Assembly (NCBI GenBank): GCA_033283335.1
Contig: JAWMQP010000004.1
Span: 124,001 to 188,000 of the forward strand
Reading direction: 5' to 3'
From: Pseudomaricurvus sp033283335
GTDB taxonomy: Bacteria; Pseudomonadota; Gammaproteobacteria; Pseudomonadales; Cellvibrionaceae
DNA: 64,000 bases
The notes under the pieces were generated by a model. It was given only the letters and a program-made list of their open reading frames with translations, was not told the origin of the DNA and searched no databases. Made by a program: the position numbers and the translations under genes. This document shows positions 1 to 8,423 of this stretch, one piece after another; within the stretch, counting starts at the first letter, position 1, and each line of letters opens with the position of its first letter.

Positions 1-393
1 CATCTCCAGCCGGTAGGGCTGCATCAGGTCCAGCGGCCGTAACAGGCCGTAGAGACCGGACAGAATGCGCAGGTGCTTCTGGGCGAATTTGAAATCGTCG
101 GCCTTGAAGCTGTTGGCGTCGAGGCCAGTGTAGACATCGCCGTTAAAAGCCAGCACCGCCTGTTTGGCGTTGTCGGCGGTAAACGGCTGCGACCACTGCT
201 GAAAGCGATCGTAGTTGAGCACACCGAGCTTATCGCTGATGCTCATCAGCTTGGATATGTCCTGCGGCGCCAGCTGGCGCAACTCTTCAATCAACAGCTG
301 GGATTCATCGAGAAAATCGGGATTGGTACTCTGCTTTGTCTTCGCTGGGGTCTCGTAATCGAGATTTTTGGCGGGGGAAATTACCAATAACAT
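1..393 (-). CDS. yaaA: Peroxide stress protein YaaA (DUF328/UPF0246), 5' part only
   Basis: The first 131 codons are inside the window; the gene continues past the left edge. The protein opens MLLVISPAKNLDYETP, the family signature, and reaches YGLLRPLDLMQPYRLEM, the second strongly conserved block. YaaA proteins are cytoplasmic and in E. coli limit Fenton damage during peroxide stress, with DNA-binding and iron-lowering effects reported. The ATG at 391-393 gives the expected family N-terminus. It is read leftwards and follows the DUF4265 gene with a gap of 68 bases, so both could share a transcript. Family identity is seen directly; the role is taken from E. coli. Confidence 0.95.
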   Translation of the reverse strand, partial: MLLVISPAKNLDYETPAKTKQSTNPDFLDESQLLIEELRQLAPQDISKLMSISDKLGVLNYDRFQQWSQPFTADNAKQAVLAFNGDVYTGLDANSFKADDFKFAQKHLRILSGLYGLLRPLDLMQPYRLEM

Positions 394-461
394 GTGCAGT
401 CCGGCCTTGTTGTCGAAACGTTTCGTTGTGAAGTCGTTGGGTGGTGGTAACAAAAAGAGGA

Positions 462-953
462 TTATTCAGGCTTTAAAATGTCCTGCCACCAGTTCAGTGG
501 GGTCTGGCCATCCTGGGGATCGTAGACATTGCCGTAGGTCCACATCACTTCATCGCTGGCAACACTGTCGAGAATGCGCTCGATCTGCTGGAAGCCGCAG
601 CTGACATGAATGCTGTATACCAGCAAACGCGGGGTTTCGATGTCCAGTTCCCCGCCCAGCTTTTCCAGCGGTGGGCTCAGTTCATCCACCAGTTCACTGC
701 TGTCATCGCGGGTGTACACCCGAATGGCCAGGTTGCCACTGCGTTTAAGAATAGTGAACTCATCGCTGCCGGGCTCCAGCTTGATGACATCGCCTGCCGC
801 CAGGCCTTTGACAAAGGCCGGCGATTTCACCAACTGGCAACTGTTGTCGTCGTTGATCAGCACTTGCAGGCGTTCCGCCACCGGCTGACCATCGGCGCCG
901 ATACCCGCGAACAACTCGATGATCTGCAATGCATTCGTCATGGCCGTATTCAT
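462..953 (-). CDS. DUF4265 domain-containing protein
   Basis: A protein of about 164 residues with no signal peptide or membrane segment. The pattern of an N-terminal domain around AERLQVLINDDNSCQLVKSP and a C-terminal ferredoxin-like half ending WTYGNVYDPQDGQTPLNWW matches DUF4265 proteins, whose function is unknown. The frame is open to an ATG at 992, but a -10-like TATAAT on this strand (991-996) overlaps that codon. The start is therefore more likely ATG 953 or ATG 941. It is divergent from the M48 protease gene, with about 70 bases between the chosen starts. Function cannot be stated. Confidence 0.75.
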   Translation of the reverse strand: MNTAMTNALQIIELFAGIGADGQPVAERLQVLINDDNSCQLVKSPAFVKGLAAGDVIKLEPGSDEFTILKRSGNLAIRVYTRDDSSELVDELSPPLEKLGGELDIETPRLLVYSIHVSCGFQQIERILDSVASDEVMWTYGNVYDPQDGQTPLNWWQDILKPE

Positions 954-1024
954 TCCCAATTCATATAATGAAGCGCTAAATAAGACTGTCATTATACGCG
1001 AACCGGACCAATATGGAGATTGCT

Positions 1025-2320
1025 ATGGGCTATCGTTTTTATAACTTCAGGGTATTGGCCATCCTGACACTGGTGTTAACCACGCTGGTGGGCTGCACCA
1101 CCAACCCGGTCACCGGCGCCTCGCAATTCTCCCTGATCTCGCCCGAGCAGGAAGTCGCCATTGGCGCCAAACAATACCAGCCTTCCCAGCAAACCCAGGG
1201 CGGGGTCTACACCGTCGACCCGGACCTGAGCGTCTACGTCAACCAGGTGGGGCAAAAACTGGCAGCCAAAAGTGATCGTCCCAACCTGCCCTACGAGTTC
1301 GTCGTGCTCAATAACGATGTGCCCAATGCCTGGGCGCTGCCGGGCGGCAAGATCGCCATCAATCGCGGCCTGTTGACCAAACTCGACGATGAAGCCCAGC
1401 TGGCGGCCGTACTGGCCCATGAGATTGTGCACGCTGCCGCCCGCCACAGCGCCCAGCAAATGACCCAGGGCATGCTGCTCGGCATCGGTGGCCAGATAGC
1501 TGGTATTGTCGGCGAGCAGGCCGGTTACGGCGAACTGGTGGGCGTGGGCGCGCAAATGGGCTCGGCCCTGATCCAGGCCCGTTACGGTCGCGAGCAGGAG
1601 CTGGAAGCCGATCGCTATGGCATGCAGTACATGGCCCGCGCCGGCTATGAACCGGAAGCCGCAGTGGAGTTGCAGCAGACGTTTGTGAAACTGTCGGAAG
1701 GCCGGCACGCCAGTGGCTGGGACAGCTTGCTGGCCAGCCACCCACCGTCCCACGAACGGGTCAACGCCAACCGCAGTCACGCCGCCGAACTGCCCCACGG
1801 AGACCGCAGCAAGGCCGCCTATCAACGCGCCATCTCCCAGCTGAACAAGGATCTGCCCGCTTATGAGCAGCATCAACAGGCCCTCAAAGCCGCCAATGAC
1901 GGCAACAAGCAACAGGCGTTGGCACTGACCCAGAAAGCCATCAACGCGCAACCCAAAGAACCGTTGTTCTATGCCACCCAGGGGCAGTTACTGCTGCAAG
2001 AGAAAGATTACAAGGACGCACTCAACAGCTTTAACAAGGCCCATAAGTTGTACCCGGAATACTTCCTGCCGTTGCTCGGCTCCGGTATTGCCGCCCAGCA
2101 ACTGAAGTCCTACAGCCGGGCCGAACAGGATCTGACTTCCAGCGCGCGACTGCTCGCCACCCAGACCGCAATCTTTCACTTGGGTGAAGTGAGCCTGGCG
2201 CAGGGTAACAAGCAACAGGCCATAGCCTATTTCCAACAGGTGGCCCAGGGCAGTGGGGAGCTGGCAAACAAATCAAAAGCCTACTTGCAGGACTTGCAAC
2301 CGCAAACGGTGAACCAGTAA
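1025..2320 (+). CDS. M48 family metalloprotease lipoprotein with C-terminal TPR repeats (BepA/YfgC-like)
   Basis: 431 residues. Positions 1-24 form a lipoprotein signal peptide with lipobox LVGC (Cys24). The zinc motif HEIVH is at 132-136, and the third ligand lies in the downstream block QELEADRYG near 191-199. The last third (about 290-425) is TPR-like helical repeats. BepA-type proteins act in the periplasm as chaperone/protease for outer-membrane assembly factors such as LptD. The start was set at 1025: GGAG at 1015-1018 sits 6 bases before this ATG, while the ATG at 1013 overlaps the GGAG. Because it is a lipoprotein with TPRs, BepA or a LoiP/YcaL-like paralogue are both possible. Confidence 0.88.
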   Translation: MGYRFYNFRVLAILTLVLTTLVGCTTNPVTGASQFSLISPEQEVAIGAKQYQPSQQTQGGVYTVDPDLSVYVNQVGQKLAAKSDRPNLPYEFVVLNNDVPNAWALPGGKIAINRGLLTKLDDEAQLAAVLAHEIVHAAARHSAQQMTQGMLLGIGGQIAGIVGEQAGYGELVGVGAQMGSALIQARYGREQELEADRYGMQYMARAGYEPEAAVELQQTFVKLSEGRHASGWDSLLASHPPSHERVNANRSHAAELPHGDRSKAAYQRAISQLNKDLPAYEQHQQALKAANDGNKQQALALTQKAINAQPKEPLFYATQGQLLLQEKDYKDALNSFNKAHKLYPEYFLPLLGSGIAAQQLKSYSRAEQDLTSSARLLATQTAIFHLGEVSLAQGNKQQAIAYFQQVAQGSGELANKSKAYLQDLQPQTVNQ

Positions 2321-2379
2321 ATCCCAAAAAACCAGAAAGTTCTCAACCGATTAAAGTCCTCAAAAAAAATAGGTGCACA

Positions 2380-2410
2380 AAAAAGGGCGACCGCTGTGGT
2401 CGCCCTTTTT
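2380..2410. terminator. Bidirectional rho-independent terminator
   Basis: A 13-bp perfect stem, AAAAAGGGCGACC pairing with GGTCGCCCTTTTT, with a 5-base loop. A runs flank one side and T runs the other, so it can stop both the M48 protease transcript (+) and the phoU end of the pst transcript (-), which converge here. Confidence 0.9.
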
Positions 2411-2432
2411 GAACTCGAACAGGCGCTTGACC

Positions 2433-3152
2433 CTATTCCCTCTCTTTCAGTTGACGCTTCATTTCCTTGACGTCGGTGTGGCGTACATCCAATCCTTTCA
2501 CCAGGAAAATCACATGTTCGGCAATATTGGCGGCGTGGTCACCGATACGCTCCAGCGCCCGCAGTGACCAGATAATGTTTAGTACCCGGGTAATGGAGCG
2601 GGGGTCTTCCATCATGTAGGTGGCCAGCTCACGCATGGCAGTCTTGTATTCCTGATCCACCTTCTTGTCTTCCTGAGCCACTTTAATGGCCAGCTCCACA
2701 TCAAAGCGGGCAAACGCATCGAGGGTGGTGATCACCATCTGATGCACAATGGAGCCAATGTGGCGCAATTCCACGTAGCCGCGCGGCGCCTCCCCGTCCT
2801 CATTGAGCTTGATCGCCATCTTGGCCACCTTGTGCGCCTCATCGCCCATACGCTCCAGGTCGCGGGTGATCTTGGCCACCGCCAACACCATGCGCAGATC
2901 CGAGGCCGCCGGCTGACGACGGGCCAGTACCATGGTGCAGCTCTCGTCCAGGCGCACTTCGCGCTCGTCCACTTCCTCTTCAGTGATCAGCACTTTTTCC
3001 GCCAGATCCGAATCGGCACTGGTAATGGCGGTGACGGCATTGATGGTCTGTTGCTCCACCAGGCCACCCATTTCCAGCACTTGGGTCTTCAGCTCTTCCA
3101 GGTCAGCGTTAAACTGCTGGGAGATGTGCTGATCAAAAGTCAATTTATCCAT
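2433..3152 (-). CDS. phoU: Phosphate signalling regulator PhoU
   Basis: 239 residues, normal family length. Two PhoU helical-bundle repeats are visible, each with the metal-binding signature: ERMGDEA at 100-106 and ERIGDHA at 201-207. PhoU links the PstSCAB transporter to the PhoR kinase and keeps the Pho regulon off when phosphate is plentiful; it is cytoplasmic and membrane-associated through PstB/PhoR. It is the last gene of the pstS-pstC-pstA-pstB-phoU transcript, 34 bases after pstB, the usual gammaproteobacterial order. phoB and phoR are not in the window. Confidence 0.97.
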   Translation of the reverse strand: MDKLTFDQHISQQFNADLEELKTQVLEMGGLVEQQTINAVTAITSADSDLAEKVLITEEEVDEREVRLDESCTMVLARRQPAASDLRMVLAVAKITRDLERMGDEAHKVAKMAIKLNEDGEAPRGYVELRHIGSIVHQMVITTLDAFARFDVELAIKVAQEDKKVDQEYKTAMRELATYMMEDPRSITRVLNIIWSLRALERIGDHAANIAEHVIFLVKGLDVRHTDVKEMKRQLKERE

Positions 3153-3186
3153 GCTATGCTCCAGAAACTGAATTCACAACACCGGC

Positions 3187-4086
3187 TTAACCAAAGCGAC
3201 CGGTAATATAGGCTTCAGTCAGCTTGTGATCGGGGTTGGTAAACACCTTGTCCGTATTGTTCACTTCCACCAGCTTGCCCAGGTGGAAGTAGGCAGTGCG
3301 GTGGGATACACGAGCGGCCTGCTGCATGGAGTGAGTCACAATGGCGATGGTGAAGTTTTCACTCAACTCGGCAATCAGCTCTTCAATTTTGGCCGTCGCA
3401 ATCGGATCCAGTGCCGAGCAGGGCTCATCCATCAGAATCACTTCCGGGCTGACCGCAATGGTACGGGCAATACACAGACGCTGCTGCTGACCACCAGACA
3501 GGCCGGTGCCGGGCGACTGCAAGCGGTCTTTCACCTCGTTCCACAAACCGGCGCGCTGCAGACTGGTTTCCACAATTTCATCCAGGTCCGCGCGGCGGCT
3601 GACAAGACCGTGAATACGGGGGCCGTAGGCGACATTGTCGTAAATGGACTTGGGAAACGGGTTGGGCTTCTGGAACACCATGCCAACACGCGCCCGCAGT
3701 GGTACCACATCCAGCTTGGGGTCGTAGATATCCTGGCCTTCCAACTGCAGTGAACCCTGCACCCGGCAGATATCGATAGTATCGTTCATGCGATTGAGGC
3801 AGCGCAAGAACGTGGACTTACCGCAACCGGATGGGCCAATCATGGCCATCACTTCATTCTCGGCAATGTCCAGACTGACATCGTAAATAGCCTGTTTGTC
3901 ACCGTAGAAGACATCGACGTTGCGCATGGACATTTTGGCGTTGTCGGCAAATGGCACACCGATGGTTTCCAGTTGGGAAATGTCCGTTTCATGCGGATTG
4001 TCGTCGGGCAGTTGAATCGCTTTGTTCATAGTCTCTTTGTCTGTCTCGGCTGTCTGGGGTGCATTGCCTGTAATGGTTGATTCCAT
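3187..4086 (-). CDS. pstB: Phosphate ABC transporter ATP-binding protein PstB
   Basis: 299 residues from the ATG at 4086. ABC motifs are complete: Walker A GPSGCGKST (84-92), Q-loop FQKPNPFP, signature LSGGQ (196-200), Walker B ILMDEP followed by the D-loop. The PNPFPKSIYDNVAYG stretch is diagnostic of PstB. It has an N-terminal extension of about 45 residues compared with E. coli PstB (257 aa). An in-frame GTG at 4095 is possible, but GAGGTG at 4093-4098 is a good Shine-Dalgarno for the ATG at 4086 and would itself contain that GTG. It drives high-affinity phosphate import with PstC and PstA at the inner membrane. Confidence 0.97.
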   Translation of the reverse strand: MESTITGNAPQTAETDKETMNKAIQLPDDNPHETDISQLETIGVPFADNAKMSMRNVDVFYGDKQAIYDVSLDIAENEVMAMIGPSGCGKSTFLRCLNRMNDTIDICRVQGSLQLEGQDIYDPKLDVVPLRARVGMVFQKPNPFPKSIYDNVAYGPRIHGLVSRRADLDEIVETSLQRAGLWNEVKDRLQSPGTGLSGGQQQRLCIARTIAVSPEVILMDEPCSALDPIATAKIEELIAELSENFTIAIVTHSMQQAARVSHRTAYFHLGKLVEVNNTDKVFTNPDHKLTEAYITGRFG

Positions 4087-4106
4087 GGAAGTCACCTCGT
4101 ATTCGC

Positions 4107-5393
4107 TTACCAGCGGCGCTCCAGTCGCTTACGCAACCAGACCGCCAGGGTATTCATAATGATCAGGAAACCCAGCAGCACCATAATGGCTGCCGAGGTA
4201 CGTTCCACAAACGCCCGCTCCGGGCTGTCGGACCAGAGGAAAATCTGAACCGGTAGAACCGTGGCGGGATCGGTGATACCGCCAGGTACATCCACAATAA
4301 ACGCCACCATGCCGATCATCAGCAGGGGGGCAGTCTCCCCCAGGGCCTGGGCCATACCGATAATGGCGCCGGTGAGCATGCCGGGCATGGCCAGCGGCAG
4401 CACATGGTGCAAAATCACCTGCATCTTCGACGCGCCGATACCCATGGCCGCCTCGCGAATGGAAGGGGGTACCGCTTTGATGGCCGCACGACTGGAAATA
4501 ATGATGGTCGGCAATGTCATCAGCGTCAAAACAAACCCACCCACCAGGGGAATGGAGCGTGGCATTTCAAAGAAGTTGATGAAGATCGCCAGTCCCAACA
4601 GGCCAAAGATGATTGATGGAACCGCCGCCAGGTTGTTGATATTCACTTCAATAAAATCAGTGAATTTGTTTTTGGTGGCGTACTCTTCCAAATACACCGC
4701 TGCCGCTACGCCTATCGGGAACGACAGGGCGAAGGTCACCAGCAGGGTAAATAATGAGCCCAGCATGGCCCCACGAATACCGGCTTGTTCTGGCTCGCGG
4801 GAATCGCCGGCCTTGAAGAAGGTAGTGTTAAAACGTTTTTCGACAGCGCCATCCGCTATCAAATTCTCAATCCAGCCAATTTGCCGTTCGTTAAAGCGCC
4901 CGGTATAGGCGTTACCTTTATTGCGGCTCTTGAAGTAGGTATCGATGTCGTCATCGGCCATAACCCACACCTCTTGAGAGGTATCCAGCAACGACAGATT
5001 CTTTTCCACCATACTGCGCAACTCAAAGCCGGCACCGTTACTGACGATGCCATAGAGTTCACGTTTTTCCCGACGATTGGTCACCTCGGGAAAGCGTTCT
5101 CGCAGGGCCTGCTTGAGCACCCCCTGGTAATCCGCAGCCGCGATCTGATGTCGATCGGTAGGGTCGTTAATCCCCAGAGTCTCCATGTTCAGCTCAACAT
5201 CCAGCTTGACGTAGGTCTGGAAGAATGCCGAGTGCCCCTTACCAATAATGTCGGTAAACAAAAACAGCAGGCACAGCAGGCCAAAGGCAATGGAGAGAAT
5301 CCCATACAGGCGAAAGCGTTTTTCCGCCCGATAGCGCTTGGCCAGGTTTTGGTTCACCACGTCCATGGCTTTTTGAGTGTTCGCAGACGGCAT
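4107..5393 (-). CDS. pstA: Phosphate ABC transporter permease PstA
   Basis: 428 residues from ATG 5393, which has AGGA 7 bases upstream. An alternative ATG at 5423 overlaps the pstC stop by 8 bases and would suit translational coupling. The C-terminal half has the six-helix permease fold with the EAA-like loop REAAMGIGASKMQVILHHVL. The N-terminal half has one TM segment (about 31-55) followed by about 140 predicted periplasmic residues, so it is much longer than E. coli PstA (296 aa). Long PstA forms are common in marine gammaproteobacteria and pseudomonads. It pairs with PstC as the phosphate channel. Confidence 0.95.
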   Translation of the reverse strand: MPSANTQKAMDVVNQNLAKRYRAEKRFRLYGILSIAFGLLCLLFLFTDIIGKGHSAFFQTYVKLDVELNMETLGINDPTDRHQIAAADYQGVLKQALRERFPEVTNRREKRELYGIVSNGAGFELRSMVEKNLSLLDTSQEVWVMADDDIDTYFKSRNKGNAYTGRFNERQIGWIENLIADGAVEKRFNTTFFKAGDSREPEQAGIRGAMLGSLFTLLVTFALSFPIGVAAAVYLEEYATKNKFTDFIEVNINNLAAVPSIIFGLLGLAIFINFFEMPRSIPLVGGFVLTLMTLPTIIISSRAAIKAVPPSIREAAMGIGASKMQVILHHVLPLAMPGMLTGAIIGMAQALGETAPLLMIGMVAFIVDVPGGITDPATVLPVQIFLWSDSPERAFVERTSAAIMVLLGFLIIMNTLAVWLRKRLERRW

Positions 5394-5415
5394 GTTGGAA
5401 TCCTGTAAATCGAGA

Positions 5416-6825
5416 TTATTCATATTGCTCACGGTACTTGCGCACCACATGCAGGGCGATATAGTTCAGCACCAAGGTCACCGTAAACAGCATCAGACCG
5501 AGAGCAAACGCCGACAGGGTTTTGGGACTGTCGAATTCCTGGTCACCCACCAACAGGGTCACAATCTGAACCGTGACGGTAGTCACGGACTCCAGTGGGT
5601 TGGCTGTGAGATTGGCGGCCAGGCCGGCGGCCATCACCACAATCATGGTCTCACCGATGGCGCGCGAAGCGGCCAGCAGCACGCCGCCAACAATGCCGGG
5701 CAGGGCCGCCGGAATCACCACCTTTTTGATGGTTTCCGATTGCGTCGCCCCCAGGCCCAGCGAGCCATCGCGCATGGATTGCGGCACAGCGTTGATGACG
5801 TCATCGGACAGGGACGAGACAAACGGAATGATCATCACCCCCATCACCAGCCCAGCCGCCAGCGCACTCTCCGAGGAAATGGCCAGCTGCAGGCCCATAA
5901 AGTCAAACACCCAGGTGCCACCATCGCGGATCAGCGGGGCGATGGTGAGGGCAGCGAAGAAGCCATACACCACTGTAGGAATACCCGCCAAAACTTCCAG
6001 CAGGGGTTTGACCACAGAACGCATTCTGGCACTGGCGTATTCGGACAGATAGATGGCCGCCATCAAACCGGTCGGTACCGCCACCACCAGGGCAATAAAG
6101 GAAATCAACAGGGTACCGACAAACAGCGGGATGGCGCCAAAGGCACCGGAGCTGCCCACCTGATCGGCGCGGATGGCCATCTGCGGGCTCCAGTGCAGGC
6201 CAAACAGGAACTCTGTCACGGGCACGGTTTTAAAGAACTGCAGCGATTCGAAAATGACAGAGAACACGATACCGATGGTGGTCAGAATCGCTAAACAGGC
6301 ACAGCCCAGCAGGATGAACTTAAAGGCAGTTTCCACTTGCAGGCGGGCTTTTTGTTCCGGACGGATGCGCCACCAGGAGAAGATGGCCAGCAACATGCCG
6401 CCACATATGGCCAGTACGGTCATGGCCATCTGGCTGGTGCGGGTTAACGCCTTGAGCGAATCGGCGGCCTGCAGCATATAGGGTTCGGGTTCGGCCCCCA
6501 CCATATTGCCGGCGGCGATGTTCTTGATGCTGTTCAACACCAGCCCCACTTCCGAGTGCGGCAGGGCCGCCACCTCCGCTGGCAGCTTCTGTATCAGCAT
6601 CTGGTCGATCACGCTGCCGTCCATCATCAGCCAAACCCCGATCAACAGCAGGCTGGGGATGCCACACCAGAGTGCCGTCAGCATGCCATAGTAAAAAGGC
6701 AGCGAATTAAGATTGCGATAACCACCTTTGGTGGTGTCCGCCAGGGCCATTGAGCGGCCGCGGCCCAGAGTGTAGGCAGCAGCTATCAAGAGCGCAATGA
6801 TGACCAATAACGTGGATGTACTCAT
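5416..6825 (-). CDS. pstC: Phosphate ABC transporter permease PstC
   Basis: 469 residues against 319 in E. coli, again with an extended N-terminal region holding two extra TM segments and a soluble loop. The core contains the MetI-like permease domain with VPQSMRDGSLGLGATQSETIKKVVIPAALPGIVGG, the contact loop for PstB. It lies between pstS (264 bases upstream) and pstA, whose possible upstream start overlaps the end of this gene. The longer distance to pstS contains three stem-loops. Confidence 0.96.
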   Translation of the reverse strand: MSTSTLLVIIALLIAAAYTLGRGRSMALADTTKGGYRNLNSLPFYYGMLTALWCGIPSLLLIGVWLMMDGSVIDQMLIQKLPAEVAALPHSEVGLVLNSIKNIAAGNMVGAEPEPYMLQAADSLKALTRTSQMAMTVLAICGGMLLAIFSWWRIRPEQKARLQVETAFKFILLGCACLAILTTIGIVFSVIFESLQFFKTVPVTEFLFGLHWSPQMAIRADQVGSSGAFGAIPLFVGTLLISFIALVVAVPTGLMAAIYLSEYASARMRSVVKPLLEVLAGIPTVVYGFFAALTIAPLIRDGGTWVFDFMGLQLAISSESALAAGLVMGVMIIPFVSSLSDDVINAVPQSMRDGSLGLGATQSETIKKVVIPAALPGIVGGVLLAASRAIGETMIVVMAAGLAANLTANPLESVTTVTVQIVTLLVGDQEFDSPKTLSAFALGLMLFTVTLVLNYIALHVVRKYREQYE

Positions 6826-6901
6826 ATCACTTTCACACGGATTTTAACCAAAAGACTTTGAGCCATTCCCACCCGGAAAGGGATCAAAGTGTTCTGTGTT
6901 T

Positions 6902-7087
6902 GCCAGTTTTACAATTCAGAAACTGGCTACAGTTACGCAATGTAAAAGCACAAAGAGCCCGATGAAACAGTCTGCGCCGGCTAGTGCCTACATCGACTGC
7001 GTCATGGGCTCCCTGCTGAAAGACCGGGTAATTTACTTTACCCGCATCTCTCCACTTTTTTTAAGGTTTGAAAGACCGGCCGGTCTT
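6902..7087 (-). promoter_or_regulatory. Three stem-loops in the pstS-pstC intergenic region
   Basis: Arms seen directly: a 16-bp perfect palindrome at 7072-7087, two bases after the pstS stop; a 7-bp stem CGGGTAA/TTACCCG at 7025-7044; an 8-bp stem GCCAGTTT/AAACTGGC at 6902-6927. None has a U-run on the transcribed strand, so full termination is unlikely. Hairpins after a binding-protein gene often protect that part of the mRNA, which would raise PstS above PstC/PstA; this role is inference. Confidence 0.6.
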
Positions 7088-7089
7088 AC

Positions 7090-8130
7090 TTACATGGCCA
7101 GGTTTTTCAGAGTTTTTACGTCGCCAGCAACTTTGGCGCGCTCGCTGTCACTCAGCGGAATCATGCCTTTCTCGCTCAAGTAACCTTCGCTACCGAACGC
7201 CTTCTCACTGGTGAATTCCGCCAGGTATTCTTTCATGCCAGGGATAGTACGGATGTGGTCTTTCTTGACGTAGAAGTACAGGGGACGCGATACCGGGTAA
7301 GAGCCGTCGGCAATGGATTCAAAAGTGGGCTCTTTGCCGTTAACCAGGGATCCCTGAATCTTATCGACGTTCTGGTCCAGGAAGCTGAAGCCGAAGATAC
7401 CCAGAGCCTTCTTGTTGGCGTTCAGTTTTTGTACGATCAGGTTGTCGTTTTCACCGGCTTCGATGTAAGGACCATCTTCACGCACGGTACGACAGACTTT
7501 CTTGTAGGCGTTTTTGTCACTGTCCTTCATGGCCTTGATCCATGGGAAGGTCTTACAGCCACCTTCCAGCGCCAGCTCCTGGAACGCATCACGAGTACCG
7601 GAAGTTGGGGGAGGACCCAACACCTCGATCTTGGTGTTCGGCAAAGCTGGGTTCACGTCTTTCCAGGTCTTGTAGGGATTGTCCACCAAGGTTTCGGAAC
7701 CGTTGGGGTTTGGCACTTGCTTGGCCAGCGCCAGGAACAGATCGCGGGTGGTCAATTCCATTTGCTCGGCCTTGACGGAGTTGCCGATCACGATACCGTC
7801 GTAACCGATCAGTACTTCGACGATGTCCTTAACACCGTTCGCCTGACACATTTCGAATTCAGAAGACTTGATGCGGCGGGAGGCGTTGGTGATGTCCGGG
7901 TGTGATACGCCCACGCCCTGACAAAACAGCTTCATACCACCACCGGAACCGGTAGACTCGATTTTTGGAGTCTTGTAGTTGGTGCTCTTACCAAAACGCT
8001 CGGCCACCACAGTAGCAAACGGGTACACGGTGGAAGAACCCACGATGCTGATATAATCACGGGCGGCGGTGGCAAATTGTGCACTCATAGCGGTCGCCGC
8101 TACGGTGGCAATCATTAATGTCTTTTTCAC
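7090..8130 (-). CDS. pstS: Phosphate ABC transporter substrate-binding protein PstS
   Basis: 346 residues with a cleavable signal peptide (about 1-22, cleavage near FATA-ARDYI). The phosphate-binding loops are visible: VGSSTVYPFA near the N-terminus, ESTGSGGGMKLF, and PTSGTRDAF. It belongs to the longer PstS type found in pseudomonads and marine bacteria, not the E. coli form. The start codon is GTG (8128-8130) with AGGAGA 5 bases upstream. It delivers periplasmic phosphate to PstCAB. It is first in the operon and sits directly behind a strong Pho promoter. The divergent neighbour is dctQ. Confidence 0.97.
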   Translation of the reverse strand: MKKTLMIATVAATAMSAQFATAARDYISIVGSSTVYPFATVVAERFGKSTNYKTPKIESTGSGGGMKLFCQGVGVSHPDITNASRRIKSSEFEMCQANGVKDIVEVLIGYDGIVIGNSVKAEQMELTTRDLFLALAKQVPNPNGSETLVDNPYKTWKDVNPALPNTKIEVLGPPPTSGTRDAFQELALEGGCKTFPWIKAMKDSDKNAYKKVCRTVREDGPYIEAGENDNLIVQKLNANKKALGIFGFSFLDQNVDKIQGSLVNGKEPTFESIADGSYPVSRPLYFYVKKDHIRTIPGMKEYLAEFTSEKAFGSEGYLSEKGMIPLSDSERAKVAGDVKTLKNLAM

Positions 8131-8199
8131 AGTTTTCTCCTGGGGCTTTTAGTGGCCTGACAGTGTCCTTCGAGGCCTGATATGTATACACCGGAGATG

Positions 8200-8255
8200 A
8201 TGCTAGGTTTTGTTGGTGACAATTCTATGAATCTAATGTGACAGTATTGTTACAA
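8200..8255 (-). promoter_or_regulatory. PhoB-activated pstS promoter with four Pho half-sites
   Basis: On the minus strand four 7-base half-sites, TTGTAAC, CTGTCAC, GATTCAT and TTGTCAC, are each separated by exactly 4 bases (8255 down to 8216), giving the 11-bp periodicity of PhoB sites (consensus CTGTCAT). Exactly 10 bases further is a -10 hexamer TAGCAT (8205-8200), the standard PhoB-dependent layout in which the box replaces the -35. The pstS start codon lies about 70 bases downstream of the -10. Confidence 0.9.
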
Positions 8256-8337
8256 ACGCAAAATCTTTGCAGAGTTGGCTCTATAGTAGGGCATTTTCGG
8301 CATTTAGAGGGAAGTTCTTCGGACCTTTGATCGTTTC

Positions 8338-8367
8338 GGGTATACTCCCGCTCAGGGACTTATACCC
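8338..8367. repeat. Nested inverted repeat upstream of dctQ
   Basis: Outer arms GGGTATA (8338-8344) and TATACCC (8361-8367) enclose inner arms TCCC (8346-8349) and GGGA (8355-8358). It lies 57 bases before the first possible dctQ start and could be an operator or a leader hairpin. No regulator gene is adjacent, so its use is open. Confidence 0.5.
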
Positions 8368-8423
8368 AAATACAATAAACACTGCTATCCGAGCCGTTAG
8401 TTTGAAATAGCTCGACACCCAGG

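Noticed and set aside
2766..2784. Partial parS-like sequence in phoU
   Set aside because: Only part of one arm matches; the palindrome is broken, unlike the two exact sites in recF.
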